From Trichomonas vaginalis G3 (Eukaryota; Parabasalia; Trichomonadida; Trichomonadidae), in assembly GCF_026262505.1 (NCBI RefSeq), contig NC_067208.1:2418001-2482000 (forward strand): a stretch of DNA of 64,000 nucleotides. Direction: 5' to 3'. The position numbers were made by a program, and so were the translations under genes. Shown one piece after another: positions 39,150 through 50,310 of the stretch. Within the stretch, counting starts at the first letter, position 1. Every line of letters begins with the position of its first letter. Under the pieces are notes generated by a model, which searched no databases, had not been told where the DNA came from, and saw only the letters and a program-made list of their open reading frames with translations.

Positions 39150-39947
39150 ATGGCAGAAGACATAATGGTTTATACTATTACGACTAAAAACCCTGAGTCA
39201 TATAATTCTATAACAACAAACTTACAAAGTCCTCAAGGACGATATTGTAAACTAACCTTAAACACAATGACGACTAAAGCCTGTTTTGCTCTTTTGACAC
39301 CAGAAGACTTTATTGTTGTGAATGGTAAAAAATACTCCTTTGAAGATACTTACTCAGATATACCACCAACAGGTTTTGTTGACTTATTTAATACTTTAAG
39401 TACGGGTGTAACATGTGCTGCAACTAGAGCAGGTTTCATTATGTTTGGATGTCCGACTGAGTTTACTATAAACGATATGAGCTATAATACAAAACTTATT
39501 TCTGGTTTTTACTACCAACAGTTTCCTATAACAGGAAAAGGTGTCATACAAGGAATGTCTATTCCATTGACATTAAGCACACCAATCTTATATATTGTTT
39601 CAAACTTAGGTTCAAAGTGTTATTCGAATGTCGACAGAAACTATTATGACCAAAAGATACTTATGCGTATAAACAATACTTTCTCTGCTGGTTTGCCTAT
39701 TGTTCATTCGAATGCAGAATTTTCAACCTTAGTGAACTCAAACACTTTGGCAAGTATAACGTTGACATTAGTTGACGCAAACTTTGTTCCTGTAAAACTT
39801 TTATGTCCTATGTATTTGTCAATGACGGCAGAAAGTTTCGAATTGGAAGATGCAACTGGTGAAAGTATTGTATTACAAGAACAACTTCAACAACAAATAG
39901 CTCAAGAACAACAAATGCAACAAATGGAACAACAAAGTCAAGAATAA
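39150..39947 (+). CDS. Probable penton (minor capsid) protein, 265 aa (copy B)
   Basis: Counterpart of 16065-16889, nearly identical over the beta-rich body and with a shorter Gln/Met-rich tail. Size and position beside the capsid gene suggest the single-jelly-roll penton protein; this rests on context. Confidence 0.55.
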   Translation: MAEDIMVYTITTKNPESYNSITTNLQSPQGRYCKLTLNTMTTKACFALLTPEDFIVVNGKKYSFEDTYSDIPPTGFVDLFNTLSTGVTCAATRAGFIMFGCPTEFTINDMSYNTKLISGFYYQQFPITGKGVIQGMSIPLTLSTPILYIVSNLGSKCYSNVDRNYYDQKILMRINNTFSAGLPIVHSNAEFSTLVNSNTLASITLTLVDANFVPVKLLCPMYLSMTAESFELEDATGESIVLQEQLQQQIAQEQQMQQMEQQSQE

Positions 39948-39977
39948 AAAAATAATATTTTTTTTATTTTTATAAAA

Positions 39978-41212
39978 ATGTACAGAATAGATGTTTCAGA
40001 TTTTTATGACTTCCAAGCATTCAGAAATATGTGTCCATTTAGAGACTATAACAAAGCAGTCGAGAATTTGAAACGTTTAGTCATTTATGTCGACTCTGCC
40101 CCAGAATGTTATGTTATGAAAGAATGGGATGTAGTCTTTAACAAACCAAGAGCAACAATAGTTTCAGAACAAGAATGTAGACAGAAACTTAAGAAAATAA
40201 AAGTCGTACAAGTTGGCATGAAGATGTTAGATGCTTGGGATATCTTATTGTCAAAGTTAGAAGATTTTTCAGTTCGTGGTATAAAGTTCTATACACCTTC
40301 TCCAAACTTCTATTCTATCTTCACTGGATATAAATATGAACAAGTAGAATGGAAAGAAAATATTATAGAAGCTTGGTTAGACCATGTCAAAGAAATTATA
40401 TGCAATGGAAACGAAAAGGTTTATGAGTATATCTTATGTTGGTTTGCAAACATCTTACAACATCCAAGTGCTAAAAATGAAACTGCTCTCATTATAATTG
40501 GAAAACAAGGAACTGGTAAGAACACATTCTTTACAGATATTTTGTGCAAACTGTTAGAAGGTTATTCGAACCCTAATATGACAAACTTAGAAAACATCTG
40601 CGGTAAATTTAACTCCTCAATAGAGAATATGAAACTTATAGTTTGCAATGAACTTCAAAGTATAGATACAACAAAAGTTTTGAACTCAGATGCTTTGAAG
40701 AGTCTTATAACAGATAAAGTTGGAGTTGTTGAAAGAAAGTATAAAGACCAAAGAGTTTGTGAAAATGTTGCAAACTTCATTATGGTTTCAAACAATGTTG
40801 TTCCGATGAAGTTAGAAAGTTCTGACAGAAGATATGTAGTTGTCAGAACGTCAGATTCTCATATGCAAGATACAGATATTTTGACGACTTAGCAGAAACT
40901 TTGACATCTGACTTTTACAACCACTTGTTCTCATATTTCATGACATTAGATATTTCTAAGTTCAATCCAAGACAAATTCCACATACCGAAGAGAGACAAA
41001 CATTGTTAGAAGCAAACAAGAGTGTATATGAACTGTTCATAGATGAAACTGACTTTGTGTCATTAGATGAAAGGTCATTGTACGATTCGTATAAACAATA
41101 TTGTCAAGAATATGGTTATATGACAGCGTCTAAACGAACATTCTTGGCAAATGTCAAAAGTCTTTTAGATGTTCAGAATGGTGTATATACAAAAAAATTT
41201 TTTTCTGAGTAA
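39978..41212 (+). pseudogene. Superfamily 3-type helicase region (copy B)
   Basis: Counterpart of 14804-16035, with Walker A GKQGTGKN, Walker B-like LIVCNELQ and sensor FIMVSNN. TTTTTATAAAA lies before the ATG. Broken. Confidence 0.7.
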
Positions 41213-41249
41213 ATTTAAAAAAAAATATTTTTTTATCCGATAGAAAAAG

Positions 41250-41671
41250 ATGACAAAAATTCATCTCAGTAAACAAGTACATGTCAGGACTTAAAGAAGA
41301 ACTAGACCCATTCACATATTTGAATGTTTACTTCTACCATTTTGAAAAGTCTTCATTCAGCAAAGTTTGGAACATCGAACCAGTTAAGTTTGCTATTGTG
41401 ACTAAAAATGGTGCGAAATTTGAAGACTTAGACATAGAAGGTTTTGTTACAGTCAAAGAAAGTTTTTGACAGAAGGTTCTCAAACCTTAAAGAAAGGCAA
41501 AGCATACAAACTTGTTATACCTTATGAACCAAAGAAAGCAGACGACTATGAATATTATGAGTCTAAGATAGTTGAAGTTCAAGGTAAATTGGGTAAAAAG
41601 ATTTTAGAGTCTAAGCCAGTGTTGCCCCTAAAGAGGAAGAGAACATTGACATTGACCCAGAAATGTTCTAA
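41250..41671 (+). pseudogene. Small core protein, possible ssDNA-binding type (copy B)
   Basis: Counterpart of 14348-14766, recognisable by YLNVYFYHFEKS and PVKFAIVTKNGAKFEDLDIEG. Broken. Function uncertain, as for copy A. Confidence 0.4.
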
Positions 41672-41686
41672 AAATAAATTTTATTT

Positions 41687-42135
41687 TTACATGTCAAATT
41701 TCTTTTTCTCTGGAAACTGGTTCAGGTCTTTCTTCTCTTCTTCTACTTTCTTTCTTTCTTTTCTTTCTTCTTCTTTTCTGGTGGAGTTATGTCAAATTTG
41801 GCGCAACTATATTTATGTAAAAGTTTCTTTGTCCTTTAATAGCTCATCTATTCTGTTTTCTATTTCATCTTCAAGAACAGCGCATGTGTCTTCTTTGCAT
41901 TCTAAGAAGTTTGTTTGACTTCATCTCTCCAAGAGGCGTCATCTCTGTCAACAAGTCTTCATTGACAATTTTAAGACTGCTCTGCTTAATGTTTTATGGT
42001 TCTTGTCATATTCCCAAAACAGAACTTTAGAACAAATTCACCTTTCTTGTTTACACTATGTAAGATTTTATGGTCGACAGATGTTTTGCTGTCGAAAAGC
42101 TTGTCTCGAATATAGATAGCGAAATCGCTAGACAT
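41687..42135 (-). pseudogene. Conserved protein with charged tail (copy B)
   Basis: Counterpart of the 148-residue gene at 13885-14331, found by DNA similarity along its length. Broken. Divergent from the packaging ATPase as in copy A. Confidence 0.5.
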
Positions 42136-42173
42136 TTTCTAAAAGATAAAAATTTTAATTTTTTCTAAAAAAT

Positions 42174-43041
42174 ATGTTAGAAAAAAAGTTTGCTGACATT
42201 GACAAGAAATTTGAGAATGTTTTAAATAAGAACAAGAGAAAGTTAGAAAATGCTCAGATAAAGCCTATACATGACAAGTTCTTATTTGCTCAGAATGGTA
42301 TAACAGGTCTAATTGCACCACCTGGGTCGGGTAAGACTTTCACTTATCTTAAAATGGCTGCACAACAACAAGAACTAGATGAGAAGAACCCATTCTATGA
42401 GTTAGTTGTTATTTGTAGTACTTCTGGTCAATTTGACCAAACCGTCAATTCGTTCAAAGATATTATAAAGAAGTCTAAGTTAGTATGTATAAAGGATTAC
42501 TGAGTTGTTAGATTGGATAAAGAAGTAGCCAAAGAAATATTGAAATGCTATAAATGAGTATATAAATTCTAAGTTTAAAGACCCTAATGAGGAAATGCAG
42601 AGAATATTAGAGAAGAAACACTTCAGAAACAAACAGAAAGAGATAGAATACATTTCGAAGAAATTGCAATCTTACGATTGGAAGACATACCCTCATAGCT
42701 GTCTTCTTATCTTAGATGACTTTGCTTCTCATCCTTTGTTAAAGAACAGAGAACAAGACATGTGTCGAATTCTTAAGAAGCTCAGACACTTTAACATCTC
42801 AGTCGTAATATGTGTACAGACAGCAAGAGTTTAAGTAAGGATGTTAAAAGAGATACTTACTGACATAATACTTTTCCCCGGATTGTCCGAAGACGATTTC
42901 ATGGAACTTATGAAAGAGTCCATGGCAGGTAAGTTTGACAGACATGAACTATGGGAGAAGTATAAAGTCATACAAGACCCTCATACTTCTTTCAGAATTC
43001 ATATCTACGCAAACAAAGTTCAAATTGTAAAAAGTCAATAA
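42174..43041 (+). pseudogene. Packaging ATPase (A32/FtsK-HerA type), broken (copy B)
   Basis: Counterpart of 12975-13848, with Walker A PPGSGKT and Walker B LLILDDFASHP visible. Start MLEKKFADIDKKFENVLNKN. Broken. Confidence 0.7.
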
Positions 43042-43056
43042 AAATAAATGGTTCAT

Positions 43057-44004
43057 TTACTCTGCTTGTTTGAAGTTGTCAAAATACTCTGTTATTTTTT
43101 CTTTCAGTAGCGGTAAGTCTTCTTTGAAGGTAAGTATTGTACAACCTTTCATATCATAGTGTGTTTGAGGTAACGTATCTTGAACTATTTGTTTCACATC
43201 TTCATTCGGTGTCATTGAAATCGGTAAGTTTTCGCGATAGAACCAATTTCTGTCAGATTTGTAAATCTTAGCAAGGTCGTAAAAGCTTTTGTTGTTTCTT
43301 CTGACTAAATGCAACATAACCATATCTTTATCTTCTTCATTTTCCATCTCTTCAGTATAAATCATATACTTATAGTTCTTTTCCTTACCTTTTGGTACCG
43401 AACGTGGTATTCTTTTCTGAATGCTTTTGTCTTTTGCTTCAAGCTTGTTCTCTAGCTCTTCACGTTCTTGTCTATGAATTTCGTCAAGAAGTCTGTAAAC
43501 ATGCCATGCATAACGAGGAGAAGCCCACATTGCAACAGCATTTACTAAAAGTCTATGAACATAATATCCTCTCAAACCGTTTGGCAATTTTTCACGATTT
43601 TCATAGAGTTTTGGCGACTGGGGTTTCTTACCTACTCGCTGTTCTTCACTGTTTTCATAGAGTTTTGGCGACTGGGGTTTTTTACCTACTCGCTGTTCTT
43701 CACTGTTTTCATAGAGTTTTGGCGACTGGGGTTTTTTACCTACTCGCTGTTCTTCACTGTTTTCAGAAAAAAGTATGTCTCGCTGTGCTTCGCTTAAGAG
43801 TTTAATGGTGCTTTGGTTCCTAAACCAGTCTTTAGGAAGCTTAGTATCTGGTGCAAAACATGCTGTCAAAATACTTTGCATTTGGTACATATCGTCTTTG
43901 ACCGAACGAATGAGGCGAAGTTGTTTGTTATATTGTATGTACTCGTATTCTTCATTTATGGCTTCATGAACGATAGCAGTTGTTGTGTTCTCTGATGTTG
44001 ACAT
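43057..44004 (-). CDS. KilA-N domain protein with 3 x 18-residue loop repeat
   Basis: An open frame of about 315 codons; the start MSTSENTTT matches copy A. KilA-N halves (KDWFRNQSTIKLLSE and GYYVHRLLVNAVAMWASPRY) flank a loop made of three identical 18-residue repeats (ENSEEQRVGKKPQSPKLY). The C-terminal DUF3627-like part matches copy A closely. The copy A protein has a different insert at the same place. DNA-binding regulators of this type are common in large DNA viruses. The loop repeat DNA also occurs outside the gene at about 44779-44827. Confidence 0.75.
   Translation of the reverse strand: MSTSENTTTAIVHEAINEEYEYIQYNKQLRLIRSVKDDMYQMQSILTACFAPDTKLPKDWFRNQSTIKLLSEAQRDILFSENSEEQRVGKKPQSPKLYENSEEQRVGKKPQSPKLYENSEEQRVGKKPQSPKLYENREKLPNGLRGYYVHRLLVNAVAMWASPRYAWHVYRLLDEIHRQEREELENKLEAKDKSIQKRIPRSVPKGKEKNYKYMIYTEEMENEEDKDMVMLHLVRRNNKSFYDLAKIYKSDRNWFYRENLPISMTPNEDVKQIVQDTLPQTHYDMKGCTILTFKEDLPLLKEKITEYFDNFKQAE
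43602..43763 (-). repeat. Three 54-bp in-frame repeats within KilA-N
   Basis: Units at 43602, 43656 and 43710 have the same length and almost the same sequence, including CATAGAGTTTTGGCGACTGG and TACTCGCTGTTCTTCACTG. Each is 18 codons, so the frame is kept. A related unit lies in non-coding DNA at 44779-44827, and another in copy A at about 11170-11206. Confidence 0.9.
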
Positions 44005-44088
44005 TACTGTCATTTCATACAAAATAAAAATAATTTTAAAACTAACTTTATTTTTTCTATCTTTCACAAAAGACCAAAAATAAACGCT

Positions 44089-44694
44089 TTACATGTATTT
44101 TTCAGCAACTTCGTCAAATAATTTTATAGCTTTATCTATCTCATCTACTTCAAACGTTTCTTTACCTTTTATGGGAGCACCATACATTTTCTCAAACTTT
44201 TCAAGTAGTTCTGTTTCTGCAGCTCTCATATCATTAGCAAACACAACCTTGACTCTATTGACTGTACTGTCATATCTTTGAGTTATATTATATGTTCTTC
44301 CTATCTTATATCTCTTTGTATTGAAGTCCTTCGGTTTCTGAACGATGTAAAGTAAGCCTTCACAGCAACGTTCCGTATCGAATGAACCATATGTTATGAA
44401 GTTATATCCAACAACTGGTCTAACCATAAAAACTATTGGTATAAGACTTTTGTCGATGAGATATGCTGCAGTTCCATAGAATCTTACCGATATCATAAGC
44501 TCAGGATTTCTTGTCAAAATTTTTGTGAGTAGAAGCAATTCTAACCCAGTCGTGTGTTTTCTTTCGATGGAAATATAATGTCTGACAAAGAATATTTGTT
44601 GTATTTCTTTGAGTATCTTACGTTAAATCACCTATTCTAACAATTTGGTGTCATTGTCTATCTTTCTAACTGTTTCAAACTCAATGTTTGACAT
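44089..44694 (-). pseudogene. GIY-YIG-type (T5orf172/MUG113) protein (copy B)
   Basis: Counterpart of 11372-11983, with LLYIVQ, YKIGRTYNITQRY and AAETELLEKF. It is upstream of the KilA-N gene in the same direction, as in copy A. Broken. Confidence 0.6.
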
Positions 44695-45842
44695 ATATGT
44701 CTTTACATACAAAATAAAAAAATAAATAAAAATAAAACTAACTTTATTTTTTCTATCTTAAGGAAATTCATGAATTTCATAGAGTTTTGGCGACTGGGTT
44801 TTTTTACTTACTCGCTGTTCTTCTCTCGGTTTTCCGAGGGAAGCAATCTTATGCCATTTTTTGACGAAGTGAAGATTTACACTTCGTCAAAAAAATCCCT
44901 GAAATCAAGAATTTTGTTGCTGAATTCAGCAAAAATAATGTTTAGGGTAGAAGGTTAGATCTAACCTGTTTTCTAACCTGTTTTCTCACCTGTTTTCTCA
45001 CCTCATGAATTTTCATGATTTCATCGTACATGTTTTGTCAAGACTTCTTCGTACATGTTTTGTCAAAACTTCTTCGTAAATGTTTTGTCAAGACTTCTTC
45101 ATCGTAATGAGCGTAAATCAGACAAAAATATATTTTAGGTGAAGTGGTGAGATCTCACCTGTTTTCTCACCTCATGAATTTTCATGATTTCATCGTACAT
45201 GTTTTGTCAAGACTTCTTCGTACATGTTTTGTCAAAACTTCTTCGTAAATGTTTTGTCAAGACTTCTTCGTAATGAGCGTAAATCAGACAAAAATAATGT
45301 TTAGGGTAGAAGGTTAGATCTCACCCGTTTTTTCACCTGTTTTCTCACCTCATGAATTTTCATGATTTCATCGTAAATGTTTTGTCAAACATGAACGTAT
45401 ATGTTTTCTCACCTCATGAATTTTCATGATTTCATCGTAAATGTTTTGTCAAACATGAACGTATATGTTTTCTCACCTCATGAATTTTCATGATTTCATC
45501 GTAAATGTTTTGTCAAAACTTCTTCGTACATGTTTTGTCAAGACTTCTTCGTACATGTTTTGTCAAGACTTCTTCGTAATGAGCGTAAATCAGACAAAAA
45601 TAATGTTTAGGGTAGAAGGTTAGATCTCACCCGTTTTCTAACCTCTTTTCTACCCCAGTTATTTTATAAACGTTTCACATGGTAAACGTTATTTTTAAAA
45701 TTTTGTGAAAACTCAACGGTTTGACACATGCCCTAAAAATTATTTTACTCAGAATTTTGTTGCTGAATTCAGTAAAAATAATGTTTAGGTGAAGAGGTGA
45801 GATCTCACCCGTTTTCTCACCTGTTTTCTCACCCCAGTTTTT
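44695..45842. repeat. Repeat field left of the 312-residue gene
   Basis: Contains the AT-rich leader seen before accessory genes, a non-coding KilA-N loop unit (44779-44827), a hairpin with TTTTTGACGAAGTG arms (about 44856-44893), many 25-26-bp units of the type CGTACATGTTTTGTCAAGAC + TTCTT, and palindromes GGTTAGATCTAACC or GGTGAGATCTCACC. Units here run in the opposite sense to those at 46782-49927. No gene recognised. Confidence 0.8.
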
Positions 45843-46781
45843 TCACAAGCGTTTTACATGAATTGTACGATGTATATTTGAAATTCTAAACAATTTCGTA
45901 GCTTCTATTTCTTCTGTCAGTATGTCAAAAGTTTTAACGATACCGAAAGTTTCTTTATACTTCTTCTTGACGTCAGATAGAAGGAAATCTTCTGCTGTTG
46001 GATAGTTTTTGTTCAGAAATTCTAACATGTTCATTTTATCTTCTACCGGCTTCTCTGCTTCTTTCTTTAAGTCTGCATAGTCGTTTCGCATACGTTCTAT
46101 CTCTTTGACGGAGTAGTTATATTTCCTAATTGCTGCTTTACATTTAGAACATTGCGGGTTCATTTTTGCGTTATATTCTGAAACCTTACCTGCTAAAACA
46201 ACTAAGGCGTCAATTGCTCTCTTCATCTCAAACATAGCGGGTCTTATTTGTTTGTTCCATACTTTGCCTCTTCTATCTTTATCTCTTATTTCCCAAACAC
46301 ATTCAGCAACTAACGAAACAAAGTTGTCGTAGGTCTTAAATTCTTCAGATTTATATATGTCAGAAACATTCTTATATACCATGTCGCAATCTTTGTCCAT
46401 AACTTTATGGTTGCAATGAAAACCAAGGAATTCATAGTTTACCTTTCGTATGAACTTCTTTATTTCTACTGAGTCAGTTGGTTTCACTTCAATTTCGTCA
46501 AATTCAGGAATAGTGAGTTTTTGTTGTTGGATTTCAGGTAGTTTAGGCAAATGGTCAATAATGTCCTGCATTTCATAAAGATATTCTTCATTTGTTTCAT
46601 CTTTCGCACTACAGTCTAAATTACTTGTTAAAAGTTCTTGCTTTATCTTCTGGATTTTTGTTTCGAAAGTATATGAAGAAGGAATGAAGTTTTTCATCTC
46701 TACTAACATAGATGTTGGATTCATGACTAACGAGTTTGGTGCTGTTGTTTGAATTGTTGTTGTGCCGATTGTTGAAATCAT
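45843..46781 (-). CDS. Accessory protein inside repeat field, 312 aa
   Basis: Not recognised. An open frame from MISTIGTTTIQTTAPNSLVM. Helical throughout, with a possible zinc-binding segment around residues 205-210 (NPQCSKCKAA) plus H/C residues at about 122-132 (GFHCNHKVMDKDCD). The second half looks coiled (KEIERMRNDYADLKKEAEK). The ATG is preceded by TATTTTGTATGTAAAGAT, the same leader type as the KilA-N and GIY-YIG genes. Inverted repeat fields flank it on both sides. Absent from copy A within the window. Confidence 0.6.
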   Translation of the reverse strand: MISTIGTTTIQTTAPNSLVMNPTSMLVEMKNFIPSSYTFETKIQKIKQELLTSNLDCSAKDETNEEYLYEMQDIIDHLPKLPEIQQQKLTIPEFDEIEVKPTDSVEIKKFIRKVNYEFLGFHCNHKVMDKDCDMVYKNVSDIYKSEEFKTYDNFVSLVAECVWEIRDKDRRGKVWNKQIRPAMFEMKRAIDALVVLAGKVSEYNAKMNPQCSKCKAAIRKYNYSVKEIERMRNDYADLKKEAEKPVEDKMNMLEFLNKNYPTAEDFLLSDVKKKYKETFGIVKTFDILTEEIEATKLFRISNIHRTIHVKRL

Positions 46782-48589
46782 ATCTTTACATACAAAATAA
46801 AAAAAATAAATAAAATAAAACTAACTTTATTTTTTATTTCGGGAAAATTCATGAAATTTCAAGAGGGTAGAAATGAGGGTAGAAAACAGGTTAGATCTAA
46901 CCATCTACCCGACATTCTCGTCAAATACAAAAAATGACACTTTTTCATTAGATAACTGTTATTTTTTGACGAAGTGAAGAGTAACACTTCGTCAAAAAAA
47001 TCCCTGAAATCATATCTTTACATACAAAAAAATGAAGAATAAATAAAATAAAACTAACTTTATTTTTTTATTTCGGGAAAATTCATGAAAATTCATGAGG
47101 TGAGAAAACAGGTTAGAAAACAGGTGAGATCTCACCTTCTACCCTAAACATTATTTTTTGGTCATTTACGCTCATTACGATGAAATCATGACAAAACATT
47201 TACGAAGAAGTCATGACAAAACATGTACGTTCATGTTTGACAAAACATAAACGAAGAAGTTTTGACAAAACATGTACGAAGAAGTCTTGACAAAGCATGT
47301 ACGATGAAATCATGAAAATTCAAGAGGTGAGAAAACAGGTGAGAAAACAGGTTAGATCTCACCACTTCACCTAAAATATATTTTTTGGTCATTTACGCTC
47401 ATTACGATGAAATCATGACAAAACATTTACGAAGAAGTCATGACAAAACATGTACGTTCATGTTTGACAAAACATAAACGAAGAAGTTTTGACAAAACAT
47501 GTACGAAGAAGTCTTGACAAAGCATGTACGATGAAATCATGAAAATTCAAGAGGTGAGAAAACAGGTGAGAAAACAGGTTAGATCTCACCACTTCACCTA
47601 AAATATATTTTTTGGTCATTTACGCTCATTACGATGAAATCATGACAAAACATTTACGAAGAAGTCATGACAAAACATGTACGTTCATGTTTGACAAAAC
47701 ATAAACGAAGAAGTCTTGACAAAGCATGTACGATGAAATCATGAAAATTCATGAGGTGAGAAAACAGGTGAGAAAACAGGTGAGATCTCACCACTTCACC
47801 TAAAATATATTTTTGTCTGATTTACGCTCATTACGAAGAAGTCTTGACAAAACATTTACGAAGAAGTTTTGACAAAACATGTACGTTCATGTTTGACAAA
47901 ACATGTACGTTCATGTTTGACAAAACATATACGTTCATGTTTGACAAAACATGTACGAAGAAGTCTTGACAAAGCATGTACGAAGAAGTCTTGACAAAAC
48001 ATGTACGAAGAAATCATGAAAATTCATGAGGTGAGAAAAGAGGTGAGAAAACAGGTTAGATCTAACCTTCTACCCTAAACATTCTCGTCAAATACAAAAA
48101 AATGAAAAAATGACACTTTTTCATTAGATAACTGTTATTTTTTGACGAAGTGAACATTAACACTTCGTCAAAAAAATCCCTGAAATCATATCTTTTATAC
48201 AAAAAAATGACACTTTTTCATTAGATAACTGTTATTTTTTGACGAAGTGAACATTAACACTTCGTCAAAAAAATCCCTGAAATCATATCTTTTATACAAA
48301 AAAATACAAAATAAAACTAATTTTATTTTTTCTATCTTAAGGAAATTCATGAAAATTCAAGAGGGTAGAAAACAGGTGAGAAAACAGGTTAGATCTAACC
48401 TTCTACCCTAAACATTATTTTTGGTGTAAATTTCCTAAACTGACTGACTGACTGACTGACTGACGGCACAAAGTGGCATAACGAAAACATTAATATATAA
48501 AATTCATGAAAATTCAAGAGGTTAGAAATGAGGTTAGAAAACAGGTTAGATCTCACCACTTCACCTAAAATATATTTTTACTGAATTTA

Positions 48590-48740
48590 GCAACAAAATG
48601 AACGAGGTCAGGATGTATGTTGCTGAATTCATTCATAACACCCTTTGTAAGCTCATAAAATGCTTGTTTTGAGGTCGAGCCACATTTGGCTCCACCGTAT
48701 TCTTTCAACCAAAACTCAAGAATTTCCTGCATGAATTTTG
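48590..48740 (-). pseudogene. Gene fragment in repeat field (copy 1)
   Basis: The minus strand reads about 50 codons of good quality (MQEILEFWLKEYGGAKCGST, ending HPDLVHFVAKFS) without a complete gene around it. An identical fragment lies at about 49645-49795. Short pieces of its end (TTGCTGAATTCAG) recur elsewhere in the field. Family unknown. Confidence 0.45.
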
Positions 48741-49644
48741 TATAAAAAGCAACCGCCGGAATTCAGACTGTTGCTATATTCTTCACAAAACATTTACGTT
48801 TAGTTTACGAAGAAGTCATGACAAATTCAAGAGGTGAGAAAAGAGGTGAGAAAACGGGTGAGATCTCACCACTTCACCTAAAATATATTTTTGTCTGATT
48901 TACGCTCATTACGAAGAAGTCTTGACAAAACATTTACGAAGAAGTTTTGACAAAACATTTACGTTCATGTTTGACAAAGCATATACGTTCATGTTTGACA
49001 AAACATGTACGAAGAAGTCTTGACAAAACATGTACGAAGAAGTCTTGACAAAACATTTACGATGAAATCATGAAAATTCATGAGGTGAGAAAACAGGTGA
49101 GAAAACAGGTTAGATCTAACCTTCTACCCTAAACATTCTCGTCAAATACAAAAAAATGAAAAAATGACACTTTTTCATTAGATAACTGTTATTTTTTGAC
49201 GAAGTGAACATTAACACTTCGTCAAAAAAATCCCTGAAATCATATCTTTTATACAAAAAAATGACACTTTTTCATTAGATAACTGTTATTTTTTGACGAA
49301 GTGAACATTAACACTTCGTCAAAAAAATCCCTGAAATCATATCTTTTATACAAAAAAATACAAAATAAAACTAATTTTATTTTTTCTATCTTAAGGAAAT
49401 TCATGAAAATTCAAGAGGGTAGAAAACAGGTGAGAAAACAGGTTAGATCTAACCTTCTACCCTAAACATTATTTTTGGTGTAAATTTCCTAAACTGACTG
49501 ACTGACTGACTGACTGACGGCACAAAGTGGCATAACGAAAACATTAATATATAAAATTCATGAAAATTCAAGAGGTTAGAAATGAGGTTAGAAAACAGGT
49601 TAGATCTCACCACTTCACCTAAAATATATTTTTACTGAATTTAG

Positions 49645-49795
49645 CAACAAAATGAACGAGGTCAGGATGTATGTTGCTGAATTCATTCATAACACCCTTT
49701 GTAAGCTCATAAAATGCTTGTTTTGAGGTCGAGCCACATTTGGCTCCACCGTATTCTTTCAACCAAAACTCAAGAATTTCCTGCATGAATTTTGT
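49645..49795 (-). pseudogene. Gene fragment in repeat field (copy 2)
   Basis: Second copy of the fragment at 48590-48740, carried by the 1.05-kb direct duplication. Confidence 0.45.
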
Positions 49796-49927
49796 ATAAA
49801 AAGCAACCGCCGGAATTCAGACTGTTGCTATATTCTTCACAAAACATTTACGTTTAGTTTACGAAGAAGTCATGACAAATTCAAGAGGTGAGAAAAGAGG
49901 TGAGAAAACGGGTGAGATCTCACCTCT

Positions 49928-50260
49928 TCACCTAAACATTATTTTTTGGTCCGGGAACAACTTTCTCTCAATTGGAGCTGTAGCATACTCTTTGCGTAAG
50001 CGGTTCAGACCTTCTTCGAACTCTTGGTCTCTCTTCGATTTGGATTGAGATTGGAATTGCTGGAACAACCAAGGGTTGGGGCAGTAAGGCATAGGCTGAG
50101 GAGGGTAGTTCGGGAAGCCTTGTGGTGGGTAGTAACCTTGAGGTGGAAATTGGTAGTAATTCGGAGATACTTGCTGGAACTGAGGTTGCTGAGGAGACTG
50201 TTGTGGTTCTTTAGGTTCTTCTGGTTTGGGAATGGACTGGGTTGGTGGGACGTCGGACAT
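49928..50260 (-). pseudogene. Proline/glutamine-rich protein (copy B)
   Basis: Counterpart of 10039-10620: start MSDVPPTQSIPKPEEPKEP, the YYQFPPQGYYPPQGFPNYPP tract and DQEFEEGLNRLRKEYATAP. Its 3' side runs into the repeat field. It stands beside the 21-bp array as in copy A. Part of the broken element. Confidence 0.5.
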
Positions 50261-50310
50261 TCGTTTGTGGCTTAACCGTCGGACCACCAACGATAAAAAT
50301 CTCTGCTACT

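Larger units (their letters stand above)
46782..49927. repeat. Repeat field right of the 312-residue gene
   Basis: About 3.1 kb of interleaved units: GAAGTCTTGACAAAACATG + TACG (about 25 bp), ACGTTCATGTTTGACAAAAC, palindromes GGTTAGATCTAACC and GGTGAGATCTCACC joined to GAGAAAACAGG, the leader ATATCTTTTATACAAAAAAA, and hairpins with TTTTTGACGAAGTG arms (near 46966, 48130, 48236, 49192, 49292). A direct duplication of about 1.05 kb is included (47811-48888 and 48889-49925). Confidence 0.85.

Noticed and set aside
44856-45840. CRISPR-like repeat/spacer pattern in the copy B repeat field
   Set aside because: Units are contiguous or share their spacers, with palindromes mixed in; no unique spacers of constant length.
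48440-48475. (CTGA)n run as a telomere or CRISPR relic
   Set aside because: A simple 4-base repeat of about six units, duplicated with its surroundings; no telomere-type sequence.
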